Positions 32,972-42,511 of a stretch of DNA of 64,000 nt are shown piece after piece. Source of the stretch: Lithodes maja (Eukaryota > Arthropoda > Malacostraca > Decapoda > Lithodidae); assembly GCA_037953745.1 (NCBI GenBank), contig JBAKBP010013146.1, forward strand, positions 1-64,000. Reading direction: 5' to 3'. Made by a program: the position numbers and the translations under genes. The notes under the pieces were generated by a model that was not told where the DNA came from, did not search any database, and was given only the letters and a program-made list of their open reading frames with translations. The stretch's first letter is position 1. Each line of letters begins with the position of its first letter.

Positions 32972-33602
32972 TAGCTGGCATGCAAGGGTTAGTTTTATAT
33001 TCCACGTACCTAGGTACTAGCAACTCGCAGTACCTGGCATGCAAGGGCTAGTTTAATATCCCACGTACCTAGGTACTAGCAACTCGCAGTACCTGGCATG
33101 CAAGGGCTAGTTTAATATCCCACGTACCTAGGTACTAGCAACTCGCAGTACCTGGCATGCAAGGGCTAGTTTAATATCCCACGTACCTAGGTACTAGCAA
33201 CTCGCAGTACCTGGCATGCAAGGGCTAGTTTAATATCCCACGTACCTAGGTACTAGCAACTCGCAGTACCTGGCATGCAAGGGCTAGTTTAATATCCCAC
33301 ATACCTAGGTACTAGCAACTCGCAGTACCTGGCATGCAAGGGCTAGTTTTATATCCCACGTACCTAGGTACTAGCAACTCGCAGTAGCTGGCATGCAAGG
33401 GCTAGTTTTATATCCCACGTACCTAGGTACTAGCAACTCGCAGTACCTGGCATGCAAGGGCTAGTTTAATATCCCACGTACCTAGGTACTAGCAACTCGC
33501 AGTAGCTGGCATGCAAGGGCTAGTTTTATATCCCACGTACCTAGGTACTAGCAACTCGCAGTAGCTGGCATGCAAGGGCTTGTGTTATATCCCACGTACT
33601 AG
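32972..33602. repeat. 59-bp satellite array, about 10.7 units
   Basis: Period 59, measured between successive CACGTACC starts (33003, 33062, 33121, 33180). The unit contains the 12-bp palindrome GTACCTAGGTAC and GCATGC. Units differ at few positions, for example CAGTACCTGG versus CAGTAGCTGG and TTTAATA versus TTTTATA. This indicates recent homogenisation. Confidence 0.95.
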
Positions 33603-33645
33603 GTCTAGGTTAGGTTAGGTTGGGTTGTTTGGTTAGGTTAATATA
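33603..33645. repeat. short TTAGG-type run next to the satellite
   Basis: About four AGGTT units (with one GGGTT) follow the satellite. A looser run precedes it (32872-32910). TTAGG is the usual arthropod telomere unit; this is far too short to be a telomere. Confidence 0.4.
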
Positions 33646-34049
33646 CTAGGTCTCAGAAACAACAATCGTATTAGCGGTAGTAAAGTTGAAATAGGCTAGC
33701 GGTCGCACCACTATTGACAGCACACATATAGTAATGGATGCACTATTTTGAGTTTTCACTAGCATTTCCCATTAATTTTCTTTGTTACAATTGGGTTTTG
33801 CCTTCACATTATTGTTTGCCTCAACAATATCAAACTCGGTAGGTGATCAGGGTTATTTCAATACGCCCGCCACTCATAGTGGGCGTGACGTCACGATATT
33901 AATTCCTTTCAGCCAATCACAGACGCTTTCTCGACTGTGAATGTGTTCGGATACACACGACCACCACAGGTTTTTCTATCCATAGAGTTTTTCAATCCCT
34001 CTCTTTCCCTGATATATTTCATGCCCTCCCCACCTATTGGGGTAAATAT

Positions 34050-35750
34050 TTTAAGAACATAAGAACATAAGAAAATGGGAGTCTGCAGAAAGCCGATTGG
34101 CCTAAGCAAGGCAGATCCCTGTCCCACACAACCCCAGTTCAATTACAAAGCCCAATTATAGGCTCAACACTCTAATACCCTGAGGATCATCTTACCAAAA
34201 CGGTTAGAGATTAACGCAGGATTATGGGGGTATGCAGAGTGCTGATTGGCCCAACCCGGCTGATCCCCCTTCACACCCAACCCTTCTCGTCCATATGCTT
34301 AAACAATTTTATCTTAAAGCTCCCTACCGTTTTAGACCCCACTATAGCACTTGGTAGTCCATTCCACCCATCTACAACTCTGTTACCAAACCAATATTTG
34401 CCTATATCTTTTCTGAAACAAAATTTATCTAATTTGAAACCATTGGTACGAGTTCTTTCGCTATCACTGAGCTTTAGTACATTTGTCATGTCTCCTTTGT
34501 TAATCCCACTAACCCACTTGAACACCTCTATCATATTCCCTCTAACTCTGCGTCTCTCTAACGAATATAAACCTAATTTCTTCAACCTTTCTTCATACGA
34601 AAGATTTCTAATATTATGGATCATTTTTGTCATTCTACGCTGTACTCTCTCCAATGAATCTATGTCCATTCTGTAATAAGGACACCAAAATTGGACAGCA
34701 TAATCCATATGGGGTCTCACTAATGACAAGTGAGACATGGGGACAAAAGAATCTAGTTTCCTTTAATGCACAGAAAACCAAGTACATTCAATTTTCTAAC
34801 CGACAGAATCTCACTGACTCCCATATATTTTTTAATGATGTAAATATTCCCACTTCCCCTAGTATTGACATTCTCGGTGTAACATTAACTACTAACTTGA
34901 GCTGGACACATTATGTTAGAAGCATTGCTAAGAATGCCTCTAAAAAACTGGGACTCCTGTACAGAGTTCGAGAATTCTTCACTGACGATCAGTTGGCCGT
35001 GATATATAAAAGTCATGTGCGTTCTCAGATGGATTACTGTTCACCTCTGTGGGGTGGAAGTGGAGTGGTTGCATTGAGGCAGTTGGACAAAATTCAAAAT
35101 AAAGCTATTAGATTAATCAATAACCCTGCAATCACACAGGACCTTCCTAACATTATCCATACAAAGAAACGTTGCATCCCTTGCATTATTCTACAGATAT
35201 TTTCACAGCAATTGTTCCGAGGAACTTGCTTCAATTGTGCCGCCTCTCCTCATCTTTCCCCGTAGAACTAGGGCAGCTGAGAGCGCCCATGAATTTACAC
35301 TTTCTCCTCCACAATGCAGAACTTCTGCTTATCAGAATTAATTTATCCCCAGAGCTACTACTCTTTGGAATTCACTTCCCTCGAATTGTTTTCCACAAAC
35401 TTACAATCTACAAATGTTTAAATCCAGTTGTTACAAACATTTTATGAATGGAGGATGCCTTTAGGCACATGGACCTTTTGTTTTATCTGTGTTTTTCCTT
35501 CCTCCGTTCATTGTCTCTTTAAAAAAAAAAAAAAAAAAAATAATAATTTAACATCAGCAGTTCTGTTACTCACACTCCTAGAGATAAACCCGAGAATCCT
35601 GTTTGCCTTATTACGAACGCTTATACACTGTTTTCTAGGCTTCAAATCATTGCTAACAAACACACCTAGATCTTTCTCACAGTCTGAATTTTCTAATTCT
35701 AAATTAGCTAGTTTTAATATGTTTAGGCAAACAACAAAATGTGAAGTTAA
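34050..35750 (-). pseudogene. LINE F: second CR1-like LINE, 3' half, interrupted
   Basis: Reading minus from 35750: SDCEKDLGVFVSNDLKPRKQC and NKANRILGFISRSVSNRTADV (35640-35550), an interruption by another LINE fragment (34739-35541), then LSLVRPHMDYAVQFWCPYYRMD, RMTKMIHNIRNLSYEERLKKLG and VDGWNGLPSAIVGSK (34738-34271). This is the thumb/C-terminus of a CR1-type RT. The 3' end at 34050-34075 has repeated ATTCTTATGTTCTTATG-type units, typical of CR1/L2 tails. N-terminal and catalytic parts are absent, so it is 5'-truncated. Confidence 0.8.
34739..35541 (+). pseudogene. LINE fragment (CR1/Jockey group) inserted in LINE F, with poly(A)
   Basis: The plus frame from 34739 reads GQKNLVSFNAQKTKYIQFSN, SIDILGVTLTTNLSW, KLGLLYRVREFFTDDQLAVI and MDYCSPLWGGSG. 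It then shifts frame twice before LWNSLPSNCFPQTYN. The organisation equals LINE J, but the sequence is a separate family. A 21-bp A-run ends it (35521-35541). It is 5'-truncated and frameshifted. Confidence 0.75.
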
Positions 35751-36612
35751 AGACACTTGTAACAAAGAATAATAATGGAAAACACTAGTGAAAACTCGAA
35801 ATAGTGCGTCCGTATGTGTCCTGTCAATAGTGGTACGCCCACTACTCCTAATCTTACCATTTGTTTCTTTTACCTTCAACTTACTGTTTATATATTTATA
35901 AAACAATTTAGGGTCACTTTCACATTTATAGACTATGTTCTTCTCATAGTTCATTTTAACCTTGCCTAATTATGTTAACATATCTATTCCTCTCCTATTT
36001 ATATTTATTCCGATTTCTCTCAGTGTTCCTTCTTCTTTATCTAGCCCAAGCTGCATCACACCTACCCAAAGCTCTTTTGCATTTCAAATTAAACCATTCT
36101 TTCTGCTTAGTAAAATTTCCAATTTTGTAACTTGGGACAAACAGATTGGTTCCTTCTCTATAAATTTCGAGGAACCTACTATATTTACCTTGTACATCTT
36201 GTTCCTTCAAAATAAGATCCCAATCTACTCCTTCTAAATATCTTTTCAAAGATTCATAATCAGCTTTACTATAATTTAGTCTGTCATTTATATAGCTATT
36301 GTCTAATCTATTGGCGTTACTCGAGATCAACTTCCATTTCAGTAATAGGTGATCACTTTTGCCTACAGGACATAGATAGTTTATATCACTAATTTCGTGA
36401 AGATCTTTTGTAAAAATCAGATTGAGTTTAGAAGGTTTGTTATTACCCCTCATTCTAGTATTCTCCTTCACATGTTGTGCAAGTACATTATCCATAACCA
36501 ACTCTAATAGCCAACTTCCCCAAGATCTCTGATTTGGCCCTGCATCTCCCGATTCCCAATTAACCTCACCACAGTTGAAATCTCCCACCAAGATCAATCT
36601 AGTCTTTCTTAA

Positions 36613-37097
36613 CCCTCCAGCCCCGGCTATGTATTATAATATATATTCCTCGAAATCCGGGTGTTTTGGCCGAAAAACGTCTAGGCTAGGCTACCGTATA
36701 TTCGTTAATCAGACTGCTTCCCGCATTCCCGCGCATCCCCAAGCGTAGCTGTGTTATTTACCTGTAGAATGGCATTAAGTAGAGCTCTCTAAGTCAACTG
36801 GTTGAGCTGTAATGATGATTTCATTGGAGATAACTTTATGGCCAAAACAGCCACTTTACACCACTTTTCGATACTAAACAACAACATACAGGCACACAAG
36901 AACAAGCGACGCTCTCCTTCTTGTGGCCGGAGTTGCGGAGCGTCGGTCCAGCCGGCTGTTGTTTACATGCGTCGGACCGACGCCCGCGCACAGCAAGCTC
37001 ACAGGCTGTGACGTCATGGGTGTTTAAAAGACCATCCCGGGTACCTGTTACATGCTTTTTTATGGGCGTTCAAGATCCCATCCGGGAACGGAGGGTT
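36613..37097 (+). mobile_element. MITE1 copy c, inserted in LINE D endonuclease
   Basis: TTAA flanks at 36609-36612 and 37098-37101. It starts CCCTCCAGCCCCGG and ends CCGGGAACGGAGGG plus TT. Reading LINE D across a single TTAA restores the frame before LILVGDFN, confirming precise insertion. 485 bp, non-coding, with one TGACGTCA (37009-37016). Confidence 0.9.
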
Positions 37098-37494
37098 TTA
37101 AAAGCAATCTTCTCAACGACTGAATCATATCCTCGACCATCTCCTCAAACTTTAACTCCCTCCATGCTCTGGTCTTTGGTGGCATGTAAACTACTGCTAT
37201 GTCTAGCTTTTTTCCTTCTATATCATTGAGTTCAACTGCCATTATTTCTGCCTTGTCATTGTTTAACTCCACTTGCTTTGCTGTCATAGGGTTCTTAACT
37301 AATACTGCCACTCCACCTCCCCTTTTTCCCTTTCTATCATATCTCCATATATTATATCCTTCACTAAACACTATATTGCTGTCAAAGTCCTGGTTCAGCT
37401 TTGTCTCCGTCAAACAGACTATCTGTGGTTGATCCTTTCTTAATATATCATCTAACTCTACCTTTTTACTGTTTATTCTATCTATATTAGTGTA

Positions 37495-37961
37495 TTACAA
37501 AGTTGAAAGGAAGGCCTTTCGTATCATTAACTCCCGTCCACTCACCAACTCTCTGCAATCTCTCTCTCTCCGCCGCAATGTTGCATCTCTCTCGCTATGC
37601 TATCGCTACTATAATAATCAGTGTTCCTCAGAGCTATCCCAGTGCATACCACCTCCTTTACGTAGGGCACGTGGTACCCGTCTTGCAACTCAATCCCACC
37701 CCTACTCTGTGCAACTCTCCAACCCAAGAGTGAAACGTTACTCTCAAACTTTCTTCTACTCAACAGCTGAGCTCTGGAACTCTCTCCCAGAATCAGTCTT
37801 TCCCTCTTCCTATGACTTAAATTGCTTCAAACTCTGTGTGTCCAGGCATTTTGGCTCGAACGTCCCTTGATTTTGGCCCTGTCACTCTTTCAACTATGGG
37901 GGAGGCACTCGCTATAGGCAGTTATGCCTTTTGCCTCTCTCAATCACATAGAAAAAAAAAG
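37495..37961 (+). pseudogene. LINE J copy 3: RT C-terminus, 3' UTR, poly(A)
   Basis: Open from KVERKAFRIINSRP to the stop at 37868-37870, nearly identical to copy 1 from the same residue on, including the 3' UTR and a 9-bp A-run (37952-37960). It is severely 5'-truncated. It lies in LINE D in opposite orientation, between the YTNID codons and the upstream NKEEDSN codons. The target duplication is at most about 3 bp (GTA). Confidence 0.85.
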
Positions 37962-38085
37962 TAGCACAGTACTGTATATTGGAATCCTCCTCCTTGTTTC
38001 TCTTCCCTCTCTGCCTCCTATTTAGGTTCAACCTCCTCTTCATCCATGTATATGAGCTATTGAACTATCTCACTTGACTTGTAGG

Positions 38086-38445
38086 CTATATGAAACTATA
38101 TACAGGGTGTATTACTTTTCGACTCAAAACTTTACCAGTAGGCCTAGGCGGCTAGGCCGCCCGCCTATTATTTCGGTCGATCCGTTTCGGAACTTTCGGG
38201 GTGCAGCGCTATCGATCGATGGCGCAGATCCATAACATCGGCGTTGCTCAACCACTACAATGTGAGTTAATTTATGTTTGTGTCTTATTTTTATACATTA
38301 AATCTATTTGGTGTGATAGATTAGGTTATAATAGCATATTTGTACAATAATATGTTATATATTTGTGTTTTTTAGGTGATGAAAGGTAGAAATAGTACAA
38401 CTTTCGGTCGGGACACAGACCAATACCTATTTTCCCCATTTAAAG
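38086..38445. other. unassigned sequence
   Basis: No repeat copy or convincing coding region. A donor-like GTGAGT (38260) and acceptor-like TTTTTTAG (38367-38374) exist, but the joined frame stops at once. Confidence 0.35.
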
Positions 38446-38703
38446 CCTAGTTCACACTAGCCGTTTTAAGGTACGTATAAAAAATAGTGACGTCAGAGTG
38501 ACGTCACGTACAGACATGCGGCGTGTACGTAGTGTGAACCAGAGAAGCCGTTTACCAAAATGCGTTCCGCTCAAAAGATGGTTTCGATTCATCTTTTTGG
38601 TGTACGCACGAGAAGAACGTTACGTATATTGAACATTGAAGTGAAATGTGTGTAATATTGTTGTGCCAATTTCCATTACATTATAGTTAATATCGCATAA
38701 CAA
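38446..38703 (+). mobile_element. DNA element C, copy 1, left half
   Basis: Begins GCCTAGTTCACACTAGCCG and matches 57672-57945 closely. It contains two TGACGTCA octamers 3 bp apart (38488, 38499). It is cut by the 5' terminus of DIRS A-plus; the right half resumes at 55728. Confidence 0.8.
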
Positions 38704-38704
38704 T

Positions 38705-38990
38705 ATATTTATTAGTGGCCCCCTCCATCATTGACGAACATGCCTTATTACATAAGGCATCCTCTTCAAACACTAATCCGCCGTAGTTTGAATCTACCGC
38801 GCAGAGCATTTAAAATCTGAGGAGCCTTCATCATGAGCGTACGCGACCTCACTCATGGCTTCAGTCATTATGAATTGGGTTCTCACTACGAAAAAACTTC
38901 GTAAAAAATAAAAACAAACAGAAAATAAGAATAACTATTCAATAAGCTTTCCATCATATCGTGGATGTACTTGTGTGGATCTTTGACCAG
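38705..38990. repeat. DIRS A-plus left inverted terminal repeat
   Basis: Reverse complement of 55385-55670. It begins TATTTATTAGTGGCC, the complement of which is found in the ICR at 55200-55230. Confidence 0.85.
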
Positions 38991-39140
38991 ATGCTGCGTC
39001 CCTAGTGAGTTTTTTCTCATTTTGTTTACTCCGGGATGTATCGAGTAAGGTTAGGATATGCGTAGCAGGAGTGTCCTGGGCTGTTGCCCGCAGTGCAGTG
39101 TATTTTGGGTCGTGTGTTTGGGGCATCTATTTCGGATGTA

Positions 39141-39892
39141 CAGTCAGGACCCCCCAATACACGATTCCACAATGCGCGAAAACCCTAATACACGAGTTAC
39201 CCCTCGAAAATAACATTAATTAATTAAACATTAATTACGCGAGGTGGTACCACAATACACGAATCGAGAGCTAAGAAGGGGCCAAATCCGCTATTCCCGC
39301 TTGATACGCGAGCACGTCTACGTTTCGCGGACGCCCAGGAGTAGCTCCGAAAAGAGAAGAAGACGGGCATACGCCTGCCTTCCCTCCCGCTTACCCTCCC
39401 TCCCTCCCTCCCACAGTCCCCGCTCAAAGCGCTCATAGCCGTGCGGAGTGACCAAACGTTTGTAGTGCCTGCCACTTTTTTCGCCATGCCACGCCAATAT
39501 AAGAAGATAACACACAAAATGAAGGTGGAAGTGTTGGATCGCAAGAAAAAAGGAGAAGGAAACTGTGCAATAGGCTTGTCAGAGTAAACTGTTCGTACGA
39601 TTTGGTCAGGGAGGGAGAAGTTGGAGAAAATCGTGAAGTCCTACGGTCCTAGTCCTAGTCCTTGCCTATCTACTACTAATTTTAAGGTAAGGTTTCATAT
39701 TTTTATTCATTGTTCTTCTTATATATAAGATATAGACTGTACTGTAGAGCCAAAAATGTCGAAAATAGGCCATAATTGAGAGATGTCACCCAATCTAATT
39801 ATTCCCATTTAAAGTTAGTTCCACAATACACGAATTCACAATACGCGATGCCTCCTGTCACCCCTATTCTCGCGAATTGGGGGTCCTGACTG
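39141..39892 (+). mobile_element. Tigger-3 with transposase remnant, in DIRS A-plus leader
   Basis: TIR CAGTCAGGACCCCCAATACA (left) with its complement (right), flanked by TA at 39139-39140 and 39893-39894. The minus DIRS A copy shows the uninterrupted site (GGGTACGCCC near 20838). Inner blocks resemble other Tigger families (AATACACGA, CACAATACGCG). 752 bp. Confidence 0.9.
39486..39660 (+). pseudogene. Tigger/pogo transposase N-terminal remnant
   Basis: From Met 39486 the frame reads MPRQYKKITHKMKVEVLDRK, KKGEGNCAIGLSE, an in-frame stop, then TVRTIWSGREKLEKI. This is the CENP-B/pogo-type helix-turn-helix at the transposase N-terminus (K-x-E-V-L-x-R ... GLSE-STVRTI). One stop and truncation make it non-functional. 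The catalytic domain is absent. It proves that Tigger-3 derives from a true pogo/Tigger transposon. Confidence 0.75.
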
Positions 39893-39894
39893 TA

Positions 39895-42067
39895 CCTCGT
39901 GGTCCTGTTGTGGACAGGGTGAACTTTTTCCACAGTTAGCTAGCTTTGTGATGCAGGTGGCTTTCATTACGCGTTATTGCTTCCTTTTATCTTTCTGATG
40001 AGGTAGCGTATTTTTGCTGACGTTCCCAGCGTATTTTTCTTCACTTAGTGAAGTTTTTTCTGGGTCCCGAGTCAGTTCTTCCCTTTGCCGGAAGTATTTG
40101 CTACAGTGGTGTGTTGGCGGTGGTTCCTGTTGTGATATAATTCAGTGGCTTTTTGTTTATTTTCCGACATGTTACTGTTATCCCGTCTGCCTAGGCCTAG
40201 CCAGCCTCTCGTAGCATTTCCACATATACAATTGTTATTGATTTATTTTCTAAATATGTACTACTGTGTCATGTGTGTCCTGGTTTAGTTGTGTATTGGC
40301 TAATTCCACGGACTATTTATGTGTCCTGGGTTAGTTGTGTATTGGCTAATTCCTCGGACTATGTTGGGCCCGGCGTTAGTTGTGTTTTGGCTACGCCTTG
40401 GTCGGTGTTGCGTTCAGATGGTATCTGGACGGGGTGGGTTTTTTCCGGCGGGTTTTTCTCGGGTTTCACCTTGATAACCCCGGCTGTTGCCGAGTTTTGG
40501 CCACGCGTGGTTTAAAATAGGCTTGTTTCCCCGGCGAGTGGGTGTCTGTGGCTCCCCAGGACTGCGTCTCTGGGGTGCCTGTTTCAGGCTCCTTATGATT
40601 CCCGGCGGGTTGGCTGTACCCATCTAACAGTGTTCATACGGACACGTGTTGTTTGTAGTTTTTTCGGTTTTGCAAAGCCAATATAAAACTATGCTGTTGT
40701 TGTATTTCCTCCCCGGCGATCTTTTACAAAGAAGTGTGGGATAGGAACAATTGGGGTTAACTTTTAAACTTTAAATCACCCGGCGGGTGCAACCTGGAAG
40801 GGTGGGATGACCGAATTTGCAAAATTCAGTTTAGTTGACCAGACAATTGAGGGATGCATTGTGTATCGCCTCCTTCAACATACGGCGCTTTAGGGCACAA
40901 TTGGGGTTAACGTTTTTTAAACTAATATTCACACCCGGCGGGTGCTCCTTGAAGGGTGGGAATAACGAATTTACAATTCAGTTAGTTAAACCAGACAATT
41001 GAGGGATACGTTTTGTATCGCCGCCTTCAACATACGGCGATCTAAAAAGATACTTCGGGAGAAGTTATATCTCGTATATTTGTCAGGCTTCCCAGTTTTT
41101 TATCTACGAGATAATTCGGGGGCCGGCGTCTTTTTTAGTTTTTTTTTTCTTCCCAAAATTGAATCTTGAAACAAACACCACCGGAAAGACTTAATCTGTT
41201 ATAAACGCCATGCTGGTCTTTATATATTATGTCAGAGGGTATTCATAAATCTTTTGGACAAATTAAGATATTCTGATATCTTTTACTTAGGAAACCCCAC
41301 CGCGTAGCGAGCTGTAGTCGTTGAGTATTACGTCTCGTTACCCGGCGGGTTATTTAACACTTGTGTGCGAACATGATTGGGTTAACCTTATGAGCATTAA
41401 TTCCTGGAAATTTTCTTTTTTTCCAGAGCTGGGTCCCGGCGGGTCTATGCAGAACCTGGAATAAGTTATCCACAAGTCTCTGTCATGGCTACCTCTGCCC
41501 CGGTTTTTGCTTTATGCATTACGCCCTCCTGTTCAGGTATCCCTATTTTTGTGCACACCCTTTGTATAAAATATGTTAAAATGTCTCGTTTGGTGTGGGT
41601 TACCTTTTCGGCGTTTTTCTCGTTGCTCCGAGAACACCGTTTTTGTTTACCGAGTTTTAGTCAGGATGGCTAAAATAGGTAAGTTACCCCGACGAGTTTG
41701 GTCGCTTGAGGGCTCATCTGAAACTGCGTTTTCTGTGGTCGAGCCTGGGATCAGGCTTCCTGTGTTATTCATTGCTTTATGCATTACGCCCTCCTGTAAT
41801 GTCTCGTTTAGTGTGGGTTACCTTTCCGGCGTTTTTCTCGTTGCTCCGAGAACACCGTTTTTGTTTACCGAGTTTTAGTCAGGATGGCTAAAAATAGGTA
41901 AGTTACCCCGACGAGTTTGGTCGCTTGAGGGCTCATCTGAAACTGCGTTTTCTGTGGTCGAGCCTGGGATCAGGCTTCCTGTGTTATTCATTGCTTTATG
42001 CATTACGCCCTCCTGTAATGTCTCGTTTAGTGTGGGTTACCTTTCCGGCGTTTTTCTCGTTGCTCCG
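39895..42067 (+). repeat. DIRS A-plus leader, first block, with gag N-terminal start
   Basis: It matches 19400-20870 of the minus copy in reverse. A gag start lies at 41485 (MATSAPVFALCITPSCSG) after an acceptor-like pyrimidine run and CAG (41412-41426). From 41661 a 219-bp unit containing AGGATGGCTAAAATAGGTAA and a short ORF is tandemly repeated (41661, 41879). The segment 40680-41700 recurs at 49630-50640. It does not encode an intact gag. Confidence 0.7.
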
Positions 42068-42511
42068 CTCCCGCTCTGCCTGCTTCGTTGGTTTCACTTT
42101 TGAACACGTGCGGGGGCTGACGGAGGCGGCAGGAGGGGAGTGCATGCCCGCATGCCCACCCTTCCTGCCGCCCCCAACTAATTGTAGTGGGCCCTATCAT
42201 TTCTCATCCTTTCTGTTTTCCGTTTTTCCTTTCTTCCCGCTGCCCCCTCCTTTGGGAGCACCGTGACTGTCATGAGGTAAACGACCGTACTCACTCTTTG
42301 GTTTCGTTGGAGGGTGTTGTGGGTCGGCAATCCCTACACCCGTCGAACTGTGGTACCCGACGTGTTCGAGCAAGGGGAAACTTTTATGCCAAACCCTAAC
42401 CCTTGTGCTGGGTCGGCGATCGACGGATCGACGGCCCTTAAGGTGCATTAGTCGGGGTGTATATCTGCAAGAATTCCTGGGGCGGTCGTCCCGTCCTCTA
42501 ATTGTGGCTCC

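Larger units (their letters stand above)
31645..35856. mobile_element. composite insertion splitting LINE D
   Basis: The LINE D frame stops at 35856 and resumes at 31640. The two edges of the intervening block carry an inverted AGGAGTAGTGGGC (31645-31657 and 35844-35856). A second inverted pair, about 90 bp long, lies at 33705-33790 and 35755-35845 (CCACTATTGACAG... and GAGTTTTCACTAG). The block contains Tigger-2, the 59-bp satellite, LINE F and a LINE fragment. The inverted edges suggest a DNA transposon carrier, but no transposase or clean target duplication is seen. Confidence 0.5.
29925..38085 (-). mobile_element. LINE D: CR1-like retrotransposon with several nested insertions
   Basis: The minus-strand element runs from an N-terminal segment at about 38085 through endonuclease (37490-36037) and linker (to 35856) to RT (31640-29968). 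It ends in a CR1-type 3' tail of ATTAGGTAAATAC/ATTAGGGAAATAC repeats (29925-29955). It is interrupted by LINE J copy 3 (37495-37960), MITE1 copy c (36613-37097) and a 4.2-kb block (31645-35856). Reading the frame across each insertion recovers the expected protein order. Confidence 0.85.
35856..38085 (-). pseudogene. LINE D endonuclease part
   Basis: Reading minus from about 38085: LNRRQRGKRNKEEDSN, then (across LINE J copy 3) YTNIDRINSKKVELDDILRK, IVCLTETKLN, RGGGVAVLVK, IAVVYMPPKT, then (across MITE1 copy c) LILVGDFNCGEVNW, KSDHLLLKW, and a linker KIGNFTKQKEWFN, NYEKNIVYKCESDPKLFYKY. This is an apurinic-type endonuclease with ETK, GDFN and SDH boxes intact. Excluding MITE1 c leaves the frame open. 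A 5-bp insertion at 37970-37976 also breaks it. It pairs with the RT part at 29968-31645. Confidence 0.8.

Noticed and set aside
32972..33602. CRISPR-like array
   Set aside because: There are no unique spacers; the whole 59-bp period is repeated, in a eukaryotic TE context.
33603..33645. Chromosome end / telomere
   Set aside because: Only about four TTAGG-type units, embedded between transposon sequences.
38200..38445. Two-exon host gene with a 115-bp intron
   Set aside because: Donor and acceptor exist, but the joined frame meets a stop within a few codons and no protein family is recognised.
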